Source: Cladopsammia gracilis (Eukaryota; Cnidaria; Anthozoa; Scleractinia; Dendrophylliidae). Taken from it: a DNA stretch of 64,000 nucleotides. This document shows positions 11,944 through 22,885 of this stretch, in pieces. The notes under the pieces are model-generated. The model searched no databases. It was given only the letters and a program-made list of their open reading frames with translations, and had not been told where the DNA came from. Where the stretch lies: NCBI GenBank assembly GCA_022457155.1, contig JAJGOT010000010.1, forward strand, positions 451,501-515,500, in the 5' to 3' direction. A program made the position numbers and the translations under genes. Position 1 is the stretch's first letter. Every line of letters starts with the position of its first letter.

Positions 11944-12366
11944 AAGGCGCTGTTACACCAGGCAATGTTTCGTGCAACTTGTCTCGCAATTTTGTTGCGA
12001 CACAAGTTGCATGAAAAATTGCCCAGTGTAACATACCCAGCAACAAACATTTCTCGCGATTTTTTTGTTGCCGCAATCGTTGCGAGAAGTAGAAGTCGGT
12101 TCTACTTTTCGCAACGATTCTCGCCACGCCGCAACGAATTTTTCAAGCATTGCGTAGTGTAACATGTTTCCTGCAACTTGTGTCGCAACGTTTTGTGACT
12201 TTAGCCAATGAAATTGCTCCTTTCACCGTCGAGCGAGACAAATTGCAAGAAACATTGCCCAGTGTAACACCCTCCAGGCAACATGTCTCGCAGCATCGTA
12301 ACGCACAGTTTTTAGTTGTTGCGAGACAAGTTGCACGAAATATTGCCTAGTTTAACAGCGCCTTTA
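11942..12366. mobile_element. Nested MITE, 47-bp TIRs
   Basis: AAGGCGCTGTTACACCAGGC at the left end is matched inversely at the right end (ATTGCCTAGTTTAACAGCGC). The interior repeats the GTTGCGAGACAAGTTGC theme in both orientations. It directly abuts the previous MITE and apparently shares its TTAA. Confidence 0.7.
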
Positions 12367-12979
12367 GCGTCTCTGCTATCTTCTTCCATTCAGCTGGTAA
12401 GTTGGATTTTTTTCCGCGACTTCCCTGCACAAGAAGATGTCATAAAACGTGCTTGACCAGCGAAAGGGAGGCATGTTCTGGAAATTAAAAATGATGTATG
12501 GCATAATTTCACTAAAATCTGTTATTTGAAAAGAACTCTGCATCGAAAATTGTGTAAGAATAGTTGTTATTTTTAACGTGTTGAACCTGTGCCACGAGCG
12601 GCGCCATGTTTCTTTTTCATTTAACTTGTACCACCTGAACCATTTGTTAAAATTTGCCAGCTCTTTTTGTTGTGGATAAAAGAAAAAGCACGAACTCAAG
12701 TCGTTCTGATAAAAAGTAATCGTTTTTGGAGCTTTGAACGTGAGTTTTCGACGAATGAGTAGCAAAATAACTCTGCGGGAAATCGCTTACCTCTAGACAG
12801 GTCTTTTGAAGTTAAAACGTGAACCGCGAACGGCAAACCTGACGGCAAGAGTGAGGTCACGTGACATTTTGCGGTCCGCGGGAAACTTCGATCTTAAGGT
12901 ATCTATTAACTGCTTTTTACCACTCGGTTAGTTTTAATGCTGACAAAACAAGCAAAACATAAGTAAAGATACTTAGGTA

Positions 12980-14911
12980 TTAACAAGTGTCTTCACATAC
13001 ATATCTCATATGATTTTCATAGTGTTCAAAAAGTAGAGCCTCACTACTCATCTCCTCTTGACAAATCCAACAGCTATGTTTCTCAACAATGGCTGATTGA
13101 GTGTCTTGCAATGTGGATGTTGGTGTTGATATGCAATCCTTGCTACTATTCCCAGTACCCATGTGGACTAATGCACTGCTGCAGCATGTGTTGTCATTCA
13201 CACTCGACTGTGATCTTAAATCACTGTTTTTATACTGAGTTGACTTTTCATGATTTTTTCGATTTCTTGCTCTTCTACACTCACCTCTGGAATGTTTAAA
13301 TGGACTTTCATTTCTGTGCAAATTTTCGTTTTCATGTATTTGCAGATTTCCTGCTTGGTTGAAATGTTTACCACACCATTTACATTTGTAAGATGTTTCC
13401 CCAGTGTGGACCCTTTTATGTCTCCTTAGACTTTCTGTTTCACTAAAACACTTGCCACACTGTTTACATTCATAAAGCTTTTCCTTGGTGTGGACCATTT
13501 TATGTCTACTTAGGACTCTTGCTTGGCTAAAACACTTGCTACACTGTTTACATTTGTAAGGCTTTTTCCCAATGTGGACCCTCTGATGTCTCCTTAGATG
13601 TCCTGCTGTGCTAAAACACTTGTCACACTGTTTACATTCATGAGGCTTTTCTCCAGTGTGGACCCTCTGATGTCTCCTTAGGTCTCCTGCTGTGCAAAAA
13701 CACTTGCCACACTGTTTACATTCATAAGGCTTTTCCCCAGTGTGAACCCTCTGATGTCTCCTCAGGTCTCCTGCTCTACAAAAACACTTGCCACACTGTT
13801 TACATTCACAAGGCTTTTCTCCAGTGTGGACCTTTTCATGTGCCCTTAGGTTTCCTGCTGTGCTAAAACACTTGCCACACTGTTTACATTCATAAGGCTT
13901 TTCTCCAGTGTGGACCTTTTCATGTGCCCTTAGGTTTCCTGCTGTGCTAAAACACTTGCCACACTGTTTACATTCATTAGGCTTTTCCCCAGTGTGGACC
14001 ATTTTATGTGTCCTTAGATGTCCTGTTTGGCTAAAACACTTGTCACACTGTTTACATTCATAAGGCTTTTCCCCATTGTGGACCTTTTCATGTGCCCTTA
14101 GGCTTCCTGCAGTGCTAAAACACTTGCCACACTGTTTACATTCATAAAGCTTTTCCCTAGTGTGGACCATTTTATGCCTACCTAGGACTCCTACTTGGCT
14201 AAAACACTTGCCACACTGTTTACATTCATAAGGCTTTTCCCCAGTGTGAACCCTCTGATGTCTCCTCAGGTCTCCTGCTCTGCAAAAACACTTGCCACAC
14301 TGTTTACATTGATAAGGCTTTTCTCCAGTGTGGACCCTTTTATGTCTCCTTAGGTTTCCTGCTGTGCTAAAACACTTGCCACACTGTTTACATTGATAAG
14401 GCTTTTCTCCAGTGTGGACCCTTTTATGTCTCCTTAGGTTTCCTGCTGTGCTAAAACACTTGCCACACTGTTTACATTCATAAGGCTTTTCTCCAGTGTG
14501 GACCAGTTCATGTCTCCTTAGATTTCCTGCTTGGTTAAAACACTTGCCACACTGTTTACATTCGTAAGGTGTTTTTCCAGTGTGGAGTTGCTTATGTGTC
14601 CTTAGGATTCCTGCTGCACTAAAACACTTGCCACACTGTTTACATTGATAAGGCTTTTCTCCAGTATGGACCCTTTTATGTCTCCTTAGGTTTCCTGCTG
14701 TGCTAAAACACTTGCAACACTGTTTACATTCATAAGGCTTTTCCCCAGTGTGGAGTCGCTCGTGTCTTCTTACATGTCCTTTCATGTCCTTTGGCTTGAA
14801 CACTTGTCACACTGTTTGCATTGATAAACTTTTGTGATAACTTTTTTATGCATCAATGGTTCCTCTGGAATTGTGTCTTGATTTGTTTTCTTTTTATACC
14901 TGATCTTAATG
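12980..14911 (-). CDS. ZNF-A: C2H2 zinc-finger protein, terminal exon
   Basis: The main open frame runs from about 14,803 to a TAA at 12,982-12,980. It encodes 17 consecutive C2H2 fingers of 28 residues with CKQCGKCF cores and TGEKP linkers (roughly residues 24-500). Next come a basic, Ser-rich tail and one atypical finger (CWICQEEM...HYENH, near residue 578). Proteins of this kind are nuclear DNA-binding factors; the target is unknown. A splice acceptor (TTGCAG) precedes 14,911, so 5-prime exons are expected but not found. In the frame entered from that acceptor, a stop arises early. A further one-base deletion relative to ZNF-B (TGTTTC to TGTTC near 14,800) breaks the first finger. The first in-frame ATG after the break is at 14,785. 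Some linkers are degenerate (TREKL, TKEKL, IGKKP, TGETS). No KRAB, SCAN, ZAD or BTB domain is visible. It could be a functional short form or a young pseudogene. Confidence 0.8.
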
Positions 14912-16560
14912 CTGCAACATTACATAACAGAAATAAATCATTATTACATGTAAGTAGGAGTTCGAGTTGAGCCTGTTTAACCTAGTGGGTTTGCCTTGCA
15001 TCTGGAATCCAGAATCACCTTTTAATTAATACAAAATATTGCCATGTAACCTAATACATACCTAAGTGAACTGTTTGCAAAATGAGCTGTTTGCTACTCA
15101 TTTTTTTTCCTCTGACCATTTATAAAAATTTATCTGTGAGCCTGAACTTTCATTTCTTGAAGAATTAACTTTTTCACTGCACACAAAGCATCAATTATGG
15201 AGACATGCAGCAATTTGATTTTTTTCCGTACAGACAAATGGATGGAAAAAGTAAAAGGAAGAAAATAGAAAAATAATTAATCACACCACTGACCAAACAA
15301 ATAAAGTAACTTTTCATTTTAAGTCACAGGTTTCTTGAGGAAGTGAATGAAAGCTGGTTCAAAGTTCCAAACACTTGGGATGAAATGAATGAAGGAGCCT
15401 TTAACAGTACTTTTTTATCTTTGGTTTAGCAGATTGAGCAGAAATGTCTTGCCATTATGGCTGTAGGAGCTAAAACATGCAAGTGTGCAAACATCCAGGA
15501 TGTTTTGAAATTTTGGTGCCGATGGGAGGTACAAAAAAGCCACATCAACTTCACCTAACCATTTCTTTGTGTTCTAACACTTTACATTTTTGTAAGACTT
15601 AACTACTGTCCTTTCCATGGTTTTTCAGTCTGGCCAGCAGACATCTGCCACCAAGTCATGTGGTGGGGTCCAGGTGCCTTTGCTGGGGTGATTGTCAGCC
15701 TTTGCTTGTTTATAAGGTAAGTATCTGGTTTCTACTGAGTTGCTCAGTGTGATGAGTACCTAGGTGGTAGGCTGTGTCAGTATTGCCATGGATACCACCC
15801 CGAGCCAGGAGACTTTGCTAACAGCATGCCTCCCACCGTGTGGCACCTATTCCCCAAGCTCACCTTTGAGTGACGAGTTTAATGATAAGTTACCAGCTTC
15901 CAATCATAGCCAAAAATACAATTTTGCAAATGAAATTTGAGGTGGTCTTATACCCAAAATATGATGTCTACCTTGCAACGTTTGTTTTTCTGAAAATGGC
16001 AAAATTGTAATCTTACAGTAAAACACTTGAGAATACCATTTTAAAAGAATTTCACTAAATTTGCAGCACAAATATATATGAGGTAAAACAATACAGAAAA
16101 ATTTTGGTGGTCCTATGGGTATAATTACAAAGGTAAAAAATAAAACTACTTATACAATTCTAATTAAAAAAGTAAAAAAGTGTCAAATATTTAAACAGTT
16201 TTGTGCGAATCGAGTCAGTGCGAGTAAGTTTTGAGTCTGGGATCCATGATTGACGATAACGAAAAACCCATCTTCACAAGCAGAAAAATTATTGCAAGTT
16301 CCGAGCATAAAAGAGCATTAAAGAAAACAAAATATAAGTATATTTGCTTTTTATATACTTTCCATGGCCAAAGAAACACGCATTCTGACTGATGTGGAAT
16401 GTCACAAAATAAAAGAAAAAAGAATATTATTAAACAGCATACAGTGCTGTGCAAAAGAAATGAGAGTAAATTTGGACAAATTTCGAGACTTTTCATCACT
16501 TTTCAATGAAAAACAACCCATGTTTAACTGAAACAAAATTTCAACAAACTTTCAACAAAC
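14912..16560. other. Segmental-duplication flank of ZNF-A
   Basis: Collinear with 51,327-52,608 upstream of ZNF-C at high identity, including AATAAATCATTATTACATGT and a block around 15,600-15,900. Partial copies also lie at about 18,300-19,300 and 35,230-35,870. The strand upstream of the ZNF exon should contain its intron and 5-prime exons, but I cannot identify any of them. Confidence 0.7.
15629..15716 (+). other. Possible 88-nt exon, duplicated at 52,022-52,109
   Basis: TTTTTCAG precedes and GTAAGTATC follows an 88-nt block that is open in two plus-strand frames. One of these would encode a hydrophobic stretch containing WWGPGAFAGVIV. The minus strand is also open over part of it (ending CWPD then a stop). 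The block and both splice-like signals are kept in the ZNF-C flank, but the surrounding DNA is equally similar. Retention therefore does not show selection. Identity unknown. Confidence 0.2.
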
Positions 16561-17460
16561 GTTCAAAACCGCCAATTGTCTCAACATCTTCGAAGTATTG
16601 TTTTTCAACTATATCAACTCTATGCACCCCAATATTAGGTTTACCATGGAAAAAGAGGTAGATCATTCTATACCATTCTTAGACGTTCTGATTAACAATA
16701 TTTCAGATTTTCCTGTTACCAGCGTCTATCGTAAGAAGACCTTTACTGGTCTATTAACTAATTATTTTTCTTTCACATCATTTTCCTACAAATTGGGTCT
16801 CATTAAGACTCTTGTGGACAGAACCTATAAGATTAATAACACCTGGTTAGGATTTCATGAAGATATTTCTAAACTCATGAAAATCCTTAAAAAAAATCTT
16901 TATCCCACCCAATTGATTGAGAAGGTTGTCAGCCGTTACATCACTGGGACCCACAACATTCCTGACTGTCCCCCAGATCCTACCACTAAAGCTGTACCCC
17001 GTTCTATTTCAAATTACCTTATACAGGCCATTTTTCCAGTGTTACACAGAAAAGGATTCGGCAACTTATCAAACGCTATTGTAGTAATATAGATATAAAA
17101 TTAGTCTTTTCGTCTTTTAAAATCGGCAACTTGTTTAGCGTGAAAGACCCTATCCCAAGCGGGCTCCGTTCGTGTGTTTACAAATTTTTGTGTGCAGGCT
17201 GTAATGCCTGCTACGTCGGCGAAACCACCCGATATTTTTCCACACGCGTTCGTGAGCACTTATCCACTGATAGGGCCTCTCACGTATTCAAACACCTGGA
17301 AGACTCCAAAGAATGCCACAGTTTATGTTCTCCTAATTGTTTCAATATTTTAGATCATGCTTCCACTAATTTTCAGCTTAAGGTGGCTCGAAGTAGTTTT
17401 TTTTGGGTCACACTTCCCTTTTTGAATATGCTTATACATAATCTTACTTTAGCTCAATAA
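16560..17460 (+). pseudogene. Penelope-like retroelement: RT C-terminus plus GIY-YIG
   Basis: The frame at 16,598-17,092 reads like the end of a Penelope-type reverse transcriptase (HPNIRFTMEKE, then IPFLDVLI). The continuation at about 17,040-17,460 lies in another frame and includes VYKFLCAGCNACYVGETTR, the conserved GIY-YIG endonuclease start, followed by the RVREH helix. Penelope-like elements join an RT to a GIY-YIG nuclease and insert by target-primed synthesis. The frameshift near 17,040 and loss of upstream RT motifs show it is dead and 5-prime truncated. The A/T-rich DNA just upstream belongs to the ZNF flank repeat. Confidence 0.85.
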
Positions 17461-17463
17461 ATC

Positions 17464-18370
17464 TGAATTTCATACCAGATATTAGGCTTGGATGAAAGTT
17501 TTGGATGATGCTCTTTTTATGCTAATCAGCGTTTCCATAGCAACGGTAAACAAATATGGCGAAAAACAGTTTTTCCTAAATATCTTTCGAGCATCGCACC
17601 GGTAACGCGAAGGTCACGGGTTCGATTCCCGTTGAAGCCCTGATTTTTTTCAGGCTTTTTCGGGCTTGGACACTGTAGCTTAAAAGGCCTCACTTGACTA
17701 TACTTACTTTACTTTATTTACGATGCTACTGCGGACGACAATAAATGTTTACTGAACTTGGACTTGGGCTGAGTCTTCTTCGTCCCACATTTTGACCGTG
17801 CTCCCAACATGTGGCTTTGATAGCTCAGTTGGTAGAGCATCGCACCGGTAAAGCGAAGGTCATGGGTTCGATTCCCGTTGAAGCCCTGATTTTTTTCAGG
17901 CTTTTTCGGGCTTGGACATGGTAGCTTAAAGGCCTCACTTGACTATACTTACTTTACTTTAGTCATAAAAGTTTGAGTGAAAATTCGAACAAAAAAAAAT
18001 TTCGGAAAGGTTAACAAAATTTTGCTTGTACTATTTCGAATTTCATACCAGATATTAGGCTTGGATGAAAGTTTTGGATGATGCTCTTTTTATGCTAATC
18101 AGCGTTTCCATAGCAACGGTAAACAAATATGGCGAAAAACAGTTTTTCCTAAATATCTTTCGAGCATCGCACCGGTAACGCGAAGGTCACGGGTTCGATT
18201 CCCGTTGAAGCCCTGATTTTTTTCAGGCTTTTTCGGGCTTGGACACTGTAGCTTAAAGGCCTCACTTGACTATACTTACTTTACTTTAGTCATAAAAGTT
18301 TGAGTGAAAATTCGAACAAAAAAAAATTTAGGAAAGGTTAACAAAATTTTGCTTGTACTGTTTCGAATTT
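17464..18370 (+). repeat. Locally duplicated SINE-containing block
   Basis: 17,466-17,700 and 18,043-18,290 are near-identical (CATACCAGATATTAGGCTTG onwards, including a truncated SINE). 17,960-18,045 and 18,288-18,370 are also near-identical (CATAAAAGTTTGAGTG...). A full-length SINE head sits between them. The order A-B-C-D-A-D is best explained by a recent duplication of an existing SINE insertion with flank. Confidence 0.75.
17813..17960 (+). mobile_element. tRNA-derived SINE, full head
   Basis: 17,813-17,885 folds as a tRNA. Acceptor halves GGCTTTG and TGAAGCC pair, box A is TAGCTCAGTTGG, box B is GGTTCGATTCC, and the anticodon arm is TCGCA-CCGGTAA-AGCGA. The anticodon would be GGT (Thr), but position 33 is C rather than T and the acceptor-to-D spacing is one base long. 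I therefore call a tRNA-like SINE promoter rather than a functional tRNA. The body ends in a T-run/CAGGCTTTTTCGGGCTTGG segment. Two further copies at about 17,591-17,700 and 18,164-18,275 lack the 5-prime half of the tRNA, including box A. Confidence 0.75.
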
Positions 18371-18534
18371 TCGAGGAGTATTGCGAATATATGAAGCATT
18401 TTGGTGAACACTCGGGTAAAATACACACAAACTTTTGCTTCACTCAAATAATGCCTTGCATAATTGATTGCATAAACATGGCCACCACATTTTGTACAAG
18501 AGGCAAAGTTCAGTGAACTAATCACATTGTATAA

Positions 18535-19335
18535 CAGTATTCAACATGCCGAAAGTTTAATTGAGAATTGCATTTATGATAACATCACATCACTGAGAGT
18601 TTCAAATTTTTTTTCAATATATACTACACTTTCATTATACATTAATTTGGTACAGTAGCTTAATGTTAAACATGTGTAGGCAAGCAAGAGCAGAACAAGT
18701 TTACTGAAGCAAAGAGATTGATACTCACTATGACTTGGTGCACTGCTAGTCCTATGCAAGTTCATTAACTTGTTTTTCTCTCAGCTGAAGATCCAGAACC
18801 CAGAATGACCTTTTAATAAAACAATACAAAATATTACCTAATACATAACCTATTACATGCCTAAGTAGCCCAACTCAAAATGAGTTGTTTGCTACTGTTT
18901 TTTTTTCTGGCCATTTATAATAATGTGCAGTTCCAGAAAATATCCATACTCCCCCCACGGAAGGGTTTTTGTTTAGCACCCCCGTCCCCCCAGGAAATTC
19001 CAGTTTAGCTTCATACTTTGCTTCTAAAATGTTGGCTTTTAAGACCCCCCTCCCCCTAGGAATTTCCAATGACCTTCCATGGGGTGGGTATGAATTTTTT
19101 CTGGAAGTACACAATTTATTTTTGGGCCTGAAGTTTTATTTCTCTGTGCATAAATGAGTTATCTTCCTAAAATTTTATAGTACCCTTGTGCAATTTTTTT
19201 TTACCACAACACAGCACCATACCTGATCTCGAAGACAAGAATTCTTTACTTCTTAACACAAAAAATAACAACTTGAGATGACAAAGTAAAAGGTAAATTG
19301 AAAGGAAATTTATCCAGTTTTCAAGCAGTATTATA
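18535..19335. other. Diverged copy of the ZNF upstream flank
   Basis: 18,780-18,920 and 19,115-19,165 align with about 15,000-15,170 upstream of ZNF-A, interrupted by the MITE at 18,923-19,112. No ZNF coding sequence accompanies it, so it is a partial duplicate or the remains of a lost paralogue. Confidence 0.5.
18923..19112. mobile_element. MITE, about 40-bp TIRs
   Basis: GTGCAGTTCCAGAAAATATC and the inverse GAATTTTTTCTGGAAGTACAC bound a C-rich interior. The homologous ZNF-A flank near 15,125 is uninterrupted, giving a paralogous empty site. A related end (GGATATTTTCTGGAACC) occurs near 28,575. Confidence 0.65.
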
Positions 19336-19339
19336 TATA

Positions 19340-19513
19340 CAGTAGAACCCCACTAACTCGAACTCGGATGACTCAAACACCCTGCTAACTCGAACAACGA
19401 CACATTTCCCTTGGATTGTTTTCTCAGTCAATTACTATCGGATAACTCGAACCCCTGCTATCTCGAACAATTTATTGTTTCCTTTGGGAGTTCAAGTTGG
19501 CGGAGTTCTACTG
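19340..19513. mobile_element. Pogo/Tigger-like MITE, TA target
   Basis: The left end CAGTAGAACCCCACTAACTC and right end GTTGGCGGAGTTCTACTG are imperfect inverted repeats flanked by TA. The ACTCGAAC motif recurs inside. This end type is typical of pogo-like Tc1/mariner non-autonomous elements. Confidence 0.75.
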
Positions 19514-19876
<363 letters not shown>

Positions 19877-19929
19877 ATTTATGCTCTAGTTTTCCTATTG
19901 AGCACTCTGACAGCAGTTCTGCAAATCAA

Positions 19930-19930
<1 letters not shown>

Positions 19931-19973
<43 letters not shown>

Positions 19974-20010
19974 AAATGCCAATACCTATATTATATACCT
20001 ATATTATATA

Positions 20011-20060
<50 letters not shown>

Positions 20061-20090
20061 TAGATAAATAGATAGATAGATAGATAACTT
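19931..20090. repeat. (TA)n tracts and (GATA)n
   Basis: (TA)n occurs at about 19,931-19,970 and 20,013-20,057, followed by six GATA-like units to about 20,087. CTATATTATATAC units lie between them. Confidence 0.85.
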
Positions 20091-20181
20091 AATTAACTTT
20101 AGCTATATTTAAAATATTACATTATAATTATTATTTTATTATGGAATGTGCGCAATAGAAATTAATAAATTATTATTATTA

Positions 20182-20460
20182 CAGGGTTCGTACCCTTTTT
20201 CAGAAACAAATTTCCAGCACTTTTCCAGAACTCAGACATATTTTTCCAGGACTCCGAAATGCACTTTATTATTTTTCAGCTGTTGGAGTTTTCCAGCCAG
20301 CTCCTCTTTAATGTCTTTCAAGGCTGCCATCTTATCTTAGCTTACAGATCTCCAGGACTTTCAAGGACTTGAAATTATTTTCCAGGAATTTCCAGTCCTG
20401 GAAAATGCCAAAGTGAAATTCCAGGACTTTCCAGGATTTCCAGGACCCGTACAAATCCTG
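20182..20460. mobile_element. Non-autonomous hAT-like element
   Basis: The ends are CAGGGTTCGTACCC and the inverse-like GGACCCGTACAAATCCTG. TTATTA flanks both sides (a possible 6-bp TSD, though the left flank is itself (TTA)n). The interior repeats TTCCAGGACTTTCCAGG-type motifs in both orientations. Confidence 0.65.
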
Positions 20461-21002
20461 TTATTATAAGGGAATTTGTAGCGATTTTACAAGCTTTGAA
20501 CATCTAAGTAAGAAAGGACTGAAATTGATAATCCTTTTGCAATTTGATTAAACTTATGCGTGCAAACGGGTTGTCGCAAGCCATGAATAAAGATGAACAA
20601 ATGTGGTTGTCCCGCGCTGAGCTTTTACTTTACTTAATATGGTAAGTTACATGTAGTCCATTTTTGTTATAATTTTGGTTTTAAACCTATATTAGCATTG
20701 AAGCATTGTTCAATTTCTAAGGTTCAAATGGAAATGATTTTTGCATTCAATTTCATTGCTTGTTAATTACAACTTTTCAGATCCTGAAAGAAATGAGCAC
20801 ATCGATGTGATGTCTGAAAGCCTTGACTAAAAACTGAACTCTTTTGTGGTAATGATTAATTATTGATTCCAGGTAGACTGATATTATTCAGCTCAGGCAT
20901 GTTGGGCCATCAGCTGTGGTACATTTGAAATGCGCAGTAAGAGAGAATAGCCCAACTTTGATATATTAAAATTACAACTTGAAACAAAAGACATCACAAT
21001 GA
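20461..21002. other. No gene or element recognised
   Basis: Ordinary AT-rich DNA. Short frames only, no inverted ends seen. Confidence 0.4.
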
Positions 21003-21209
21003 CAGGGGTTTCAATAGAAGCCAGCTACGGGCGGTGCACCTCTGCCTACTTCGCCTCTCACCGCCAGTTACTGACACTCAATTTCATGCTCAGAATTCTA
21101 GAAATTGCATTTCAAACTTTTCTTTTCCCCAGAACCCCCTAATGGAACGGGGCCTTATGGCCCCTTATCTGTCACAGCCGCCTACTTCAATTATTATGGA
21201 AACCCCTAC
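21003..21209. mobile_element. Possible short hAT-like element
   Basis: CAGGGGTTTCAATAGAAGCC at the left and CAATTATTATGGAAACCCCT at the right are diverged inverted repeats. A hairpin with arms GAGGCTTAGGGGAATAA and TTATTCCCCTAAGCCTC follows at 21,213-21,268. No clear TSD. The 110-codon frame spanning the region looks incidental. Confidence 0.4.
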
Positions 21210-21599
21210 TATGAGGCTTAGGGGAATAAACCATAAAAATCCCTTATATTATTCCCCTAAGCCTCGTAGTGATGTCTTTTGTTTTAATTTGAATTTTAAT
21301 ATATCGAAATTGGGCTATTATCAAAAACAGGTAAATACCAGTTTTCATTTAGTTTCTTTAAGTTAGCATGGAGCTCAGCTCAAGTTTGCAGAATGAAACT
21401 CATTCCCATCTTTTTGTTTTGCTTTTTTTCTTTATACATTTTTGTTAAATCTGTTTTAGTTTTTATCTTGTGTATTTGTTAGATTTGTTTTGTACTTAGT
21501 TGTGTGATATTTGAAATAAACATTCATTAAGTCCATTCCTTGCAACCAAAGATTAAAGAATTCGTTGATTTGTTTTCCCATCATGTGGCGTCCAACCAC

Positions 21600-21790
21600 T
21601 TGAGCCGCCCGGTTACATAAACACTTGTCAATGAGGTATTCTCTGCCATTTTACTGTGTTTTATTTCATGTACTCTATCATTCTTTGGGAAAGCTATCCA
21701 TATAAAACTGGCAATTTGGGTCAACTTAATTTTAGCATGGCAAAATATTCATGCATGCTTCTGGCATTAGAAATAGCACAAGGCAACATA
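21600..21790. repeat. Dispersed repeat, empty-site copy
   Basis: Aligns with 1,527-1,563 plus 2,055-2,175 as one piece (CACTTGTCA and TATTCTCTGCCATTTTA, then TTTTAGCATGGCAAAAT). It shows the state before the insertion at 1,564-2,054. Confidence 0.65.
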
Positions 21791-21799
21791 CATTTTCTT

Positions 21800-22480
21800 G
21801 ATTAAAAGCCGGGTCCCGAATAAATGCCCGGCCTCAAATAAACACCAGGTCCAAATAAACGTCGGGTCAACAAAGTGAAGTTTTAAATAAACGATGCCAG
21901 CATTTATTTGAATTCAGTATTGTGTGCTTGAGTGTTACACAGACTTTCTTTACTGAGATATAGTTTGACATCTTTATCATCCCGGGGGTTACTTCACTTC
22001 ATGGTTTCTTTATTAAGTCAGGATGGTTTATTTGAAAATATAGAAGTCTCAAAGTTAGGGAATTAACATCATCATATTTTAATATCAAATGCTATGTCAG
22101 TGAAATTGATGCTCATGTTGCTATTGCCATATTAAGTTTGTCATCTTTGTCATCCTGGGGATCGCTTCATCGTTTCTTTATCTGAGTCAGGATATTTGCG
22201 TCCAATCTGTATGGGCGTTTACAATGGCGAGCCAAAGACAAGCCATTGTAAAGCTCATACAGATCTTCTTATCAAAGCCAAAAATTTAATTGGGGCAAAT
22301 GAAATTTAACTTCTTACTTTTCCAAGGCAACCCAGGTGTGGATTGTGTGACCTTTCCAGAAATTTCACCTGGGGAAAATGAAATCCTGGATGAAATTAGC
22401 ATGGAAAAGGTTTGGTGGTTTTGGTAAAATGGTTTTCCCCAGGTAAAAGTTTGTAGTTTGATTATGGCTATTACTCAAAC
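21800..22480. repeat. Diverged internal duplications, no gene
   Basis: Blocks with GACATCTTTATCATCC...GTTTCTTTATTAAGTCAGGAT (about 21,968) and GTCATCTTTGTCATCC...GTTTCTTTATCTGAGTCAGGAT (about 22,139) are about 170 bp apart and homologous. An AAATAAAC/GCCCGG-type low-complexity stretch precedes them. Confidence 0.5.
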
Positions 22481-22885
22481 TTGAGCACTATAACAGTCTG
22501 ATCTGTTTAATGTGGGGTTTTCTTCATTTACTTGCAGAGAAAAAAAAGATCTCAAAATCAAAGAGTAGTATAGAGCAGGTATCCCATAATAAAATGATAA
22601 ATAAGCAACTCAAAGCCATGGTATTTTGGGTCATTTGTGGCATTTTTTGGGTCGGTACAAAACATGGACCCCCTTCTGGACCCAGGGCTCAAAATAATTT
22701 CCAGATGGTGGCCAGTCATGTTGACCAGTCAAAGAAATTTTAGCTTGGTCACGTCTCGTTTCTGACTGGTCAAAATATTGAAAAAAAGTTTCTATATAGC
22801 TTCTTATATCATTTACAATCATAGCTGAAGCCCCCTCAAGTCGAAGACCGTTTAAAAAGTTTTTTTTTAATTGACAAAACTGAAG

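Larger units (their letters stand above)
10771..12897. mobile_element. 2.1-kb element with TTAA target sites and nested MITEs
   Basis: The ends read TTAAGATCGAAGTTTCCCG (from 10771) and its inverse ending at 12897, and both continue into ACCGCAAA-type sequence. TTAA at both borders suggests a TTAA-targeting class such as piggyBac or Kolobok. No transposase is visible. The interior is filled by at least three smaller inverted-repeat elements (next entries). A 129-codon minus-strand open frame at 12376-12765 has no recognised domain and I do not call it a gene. Confidence 0.65.

Noticed and set aside
12376..12765. 129-codon minus-strand open frame
   Set aside because: No domain, lies inside a TTAA transposon, composition like chance translation of AT-rich DNA.
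15629..15900. U1 or other snRNA gene suggested by a U1-complementary ATACTTACC
   Set aside because: Only the splice-site complement matches; the rest does not resemble U1, U2, U4, U5 or U6.
17813..17885. Functional tRNA-Thr gene
   Set aside because: Position 33 is C, spacing is irregular, and the sequence continues into a repeated SINE body with truncated neighbours.
21034..21366. 110-codon plus-strand open frame
   Set aside because: Overlaps a short hAT-like element and a hairpin; no recognisable motif.
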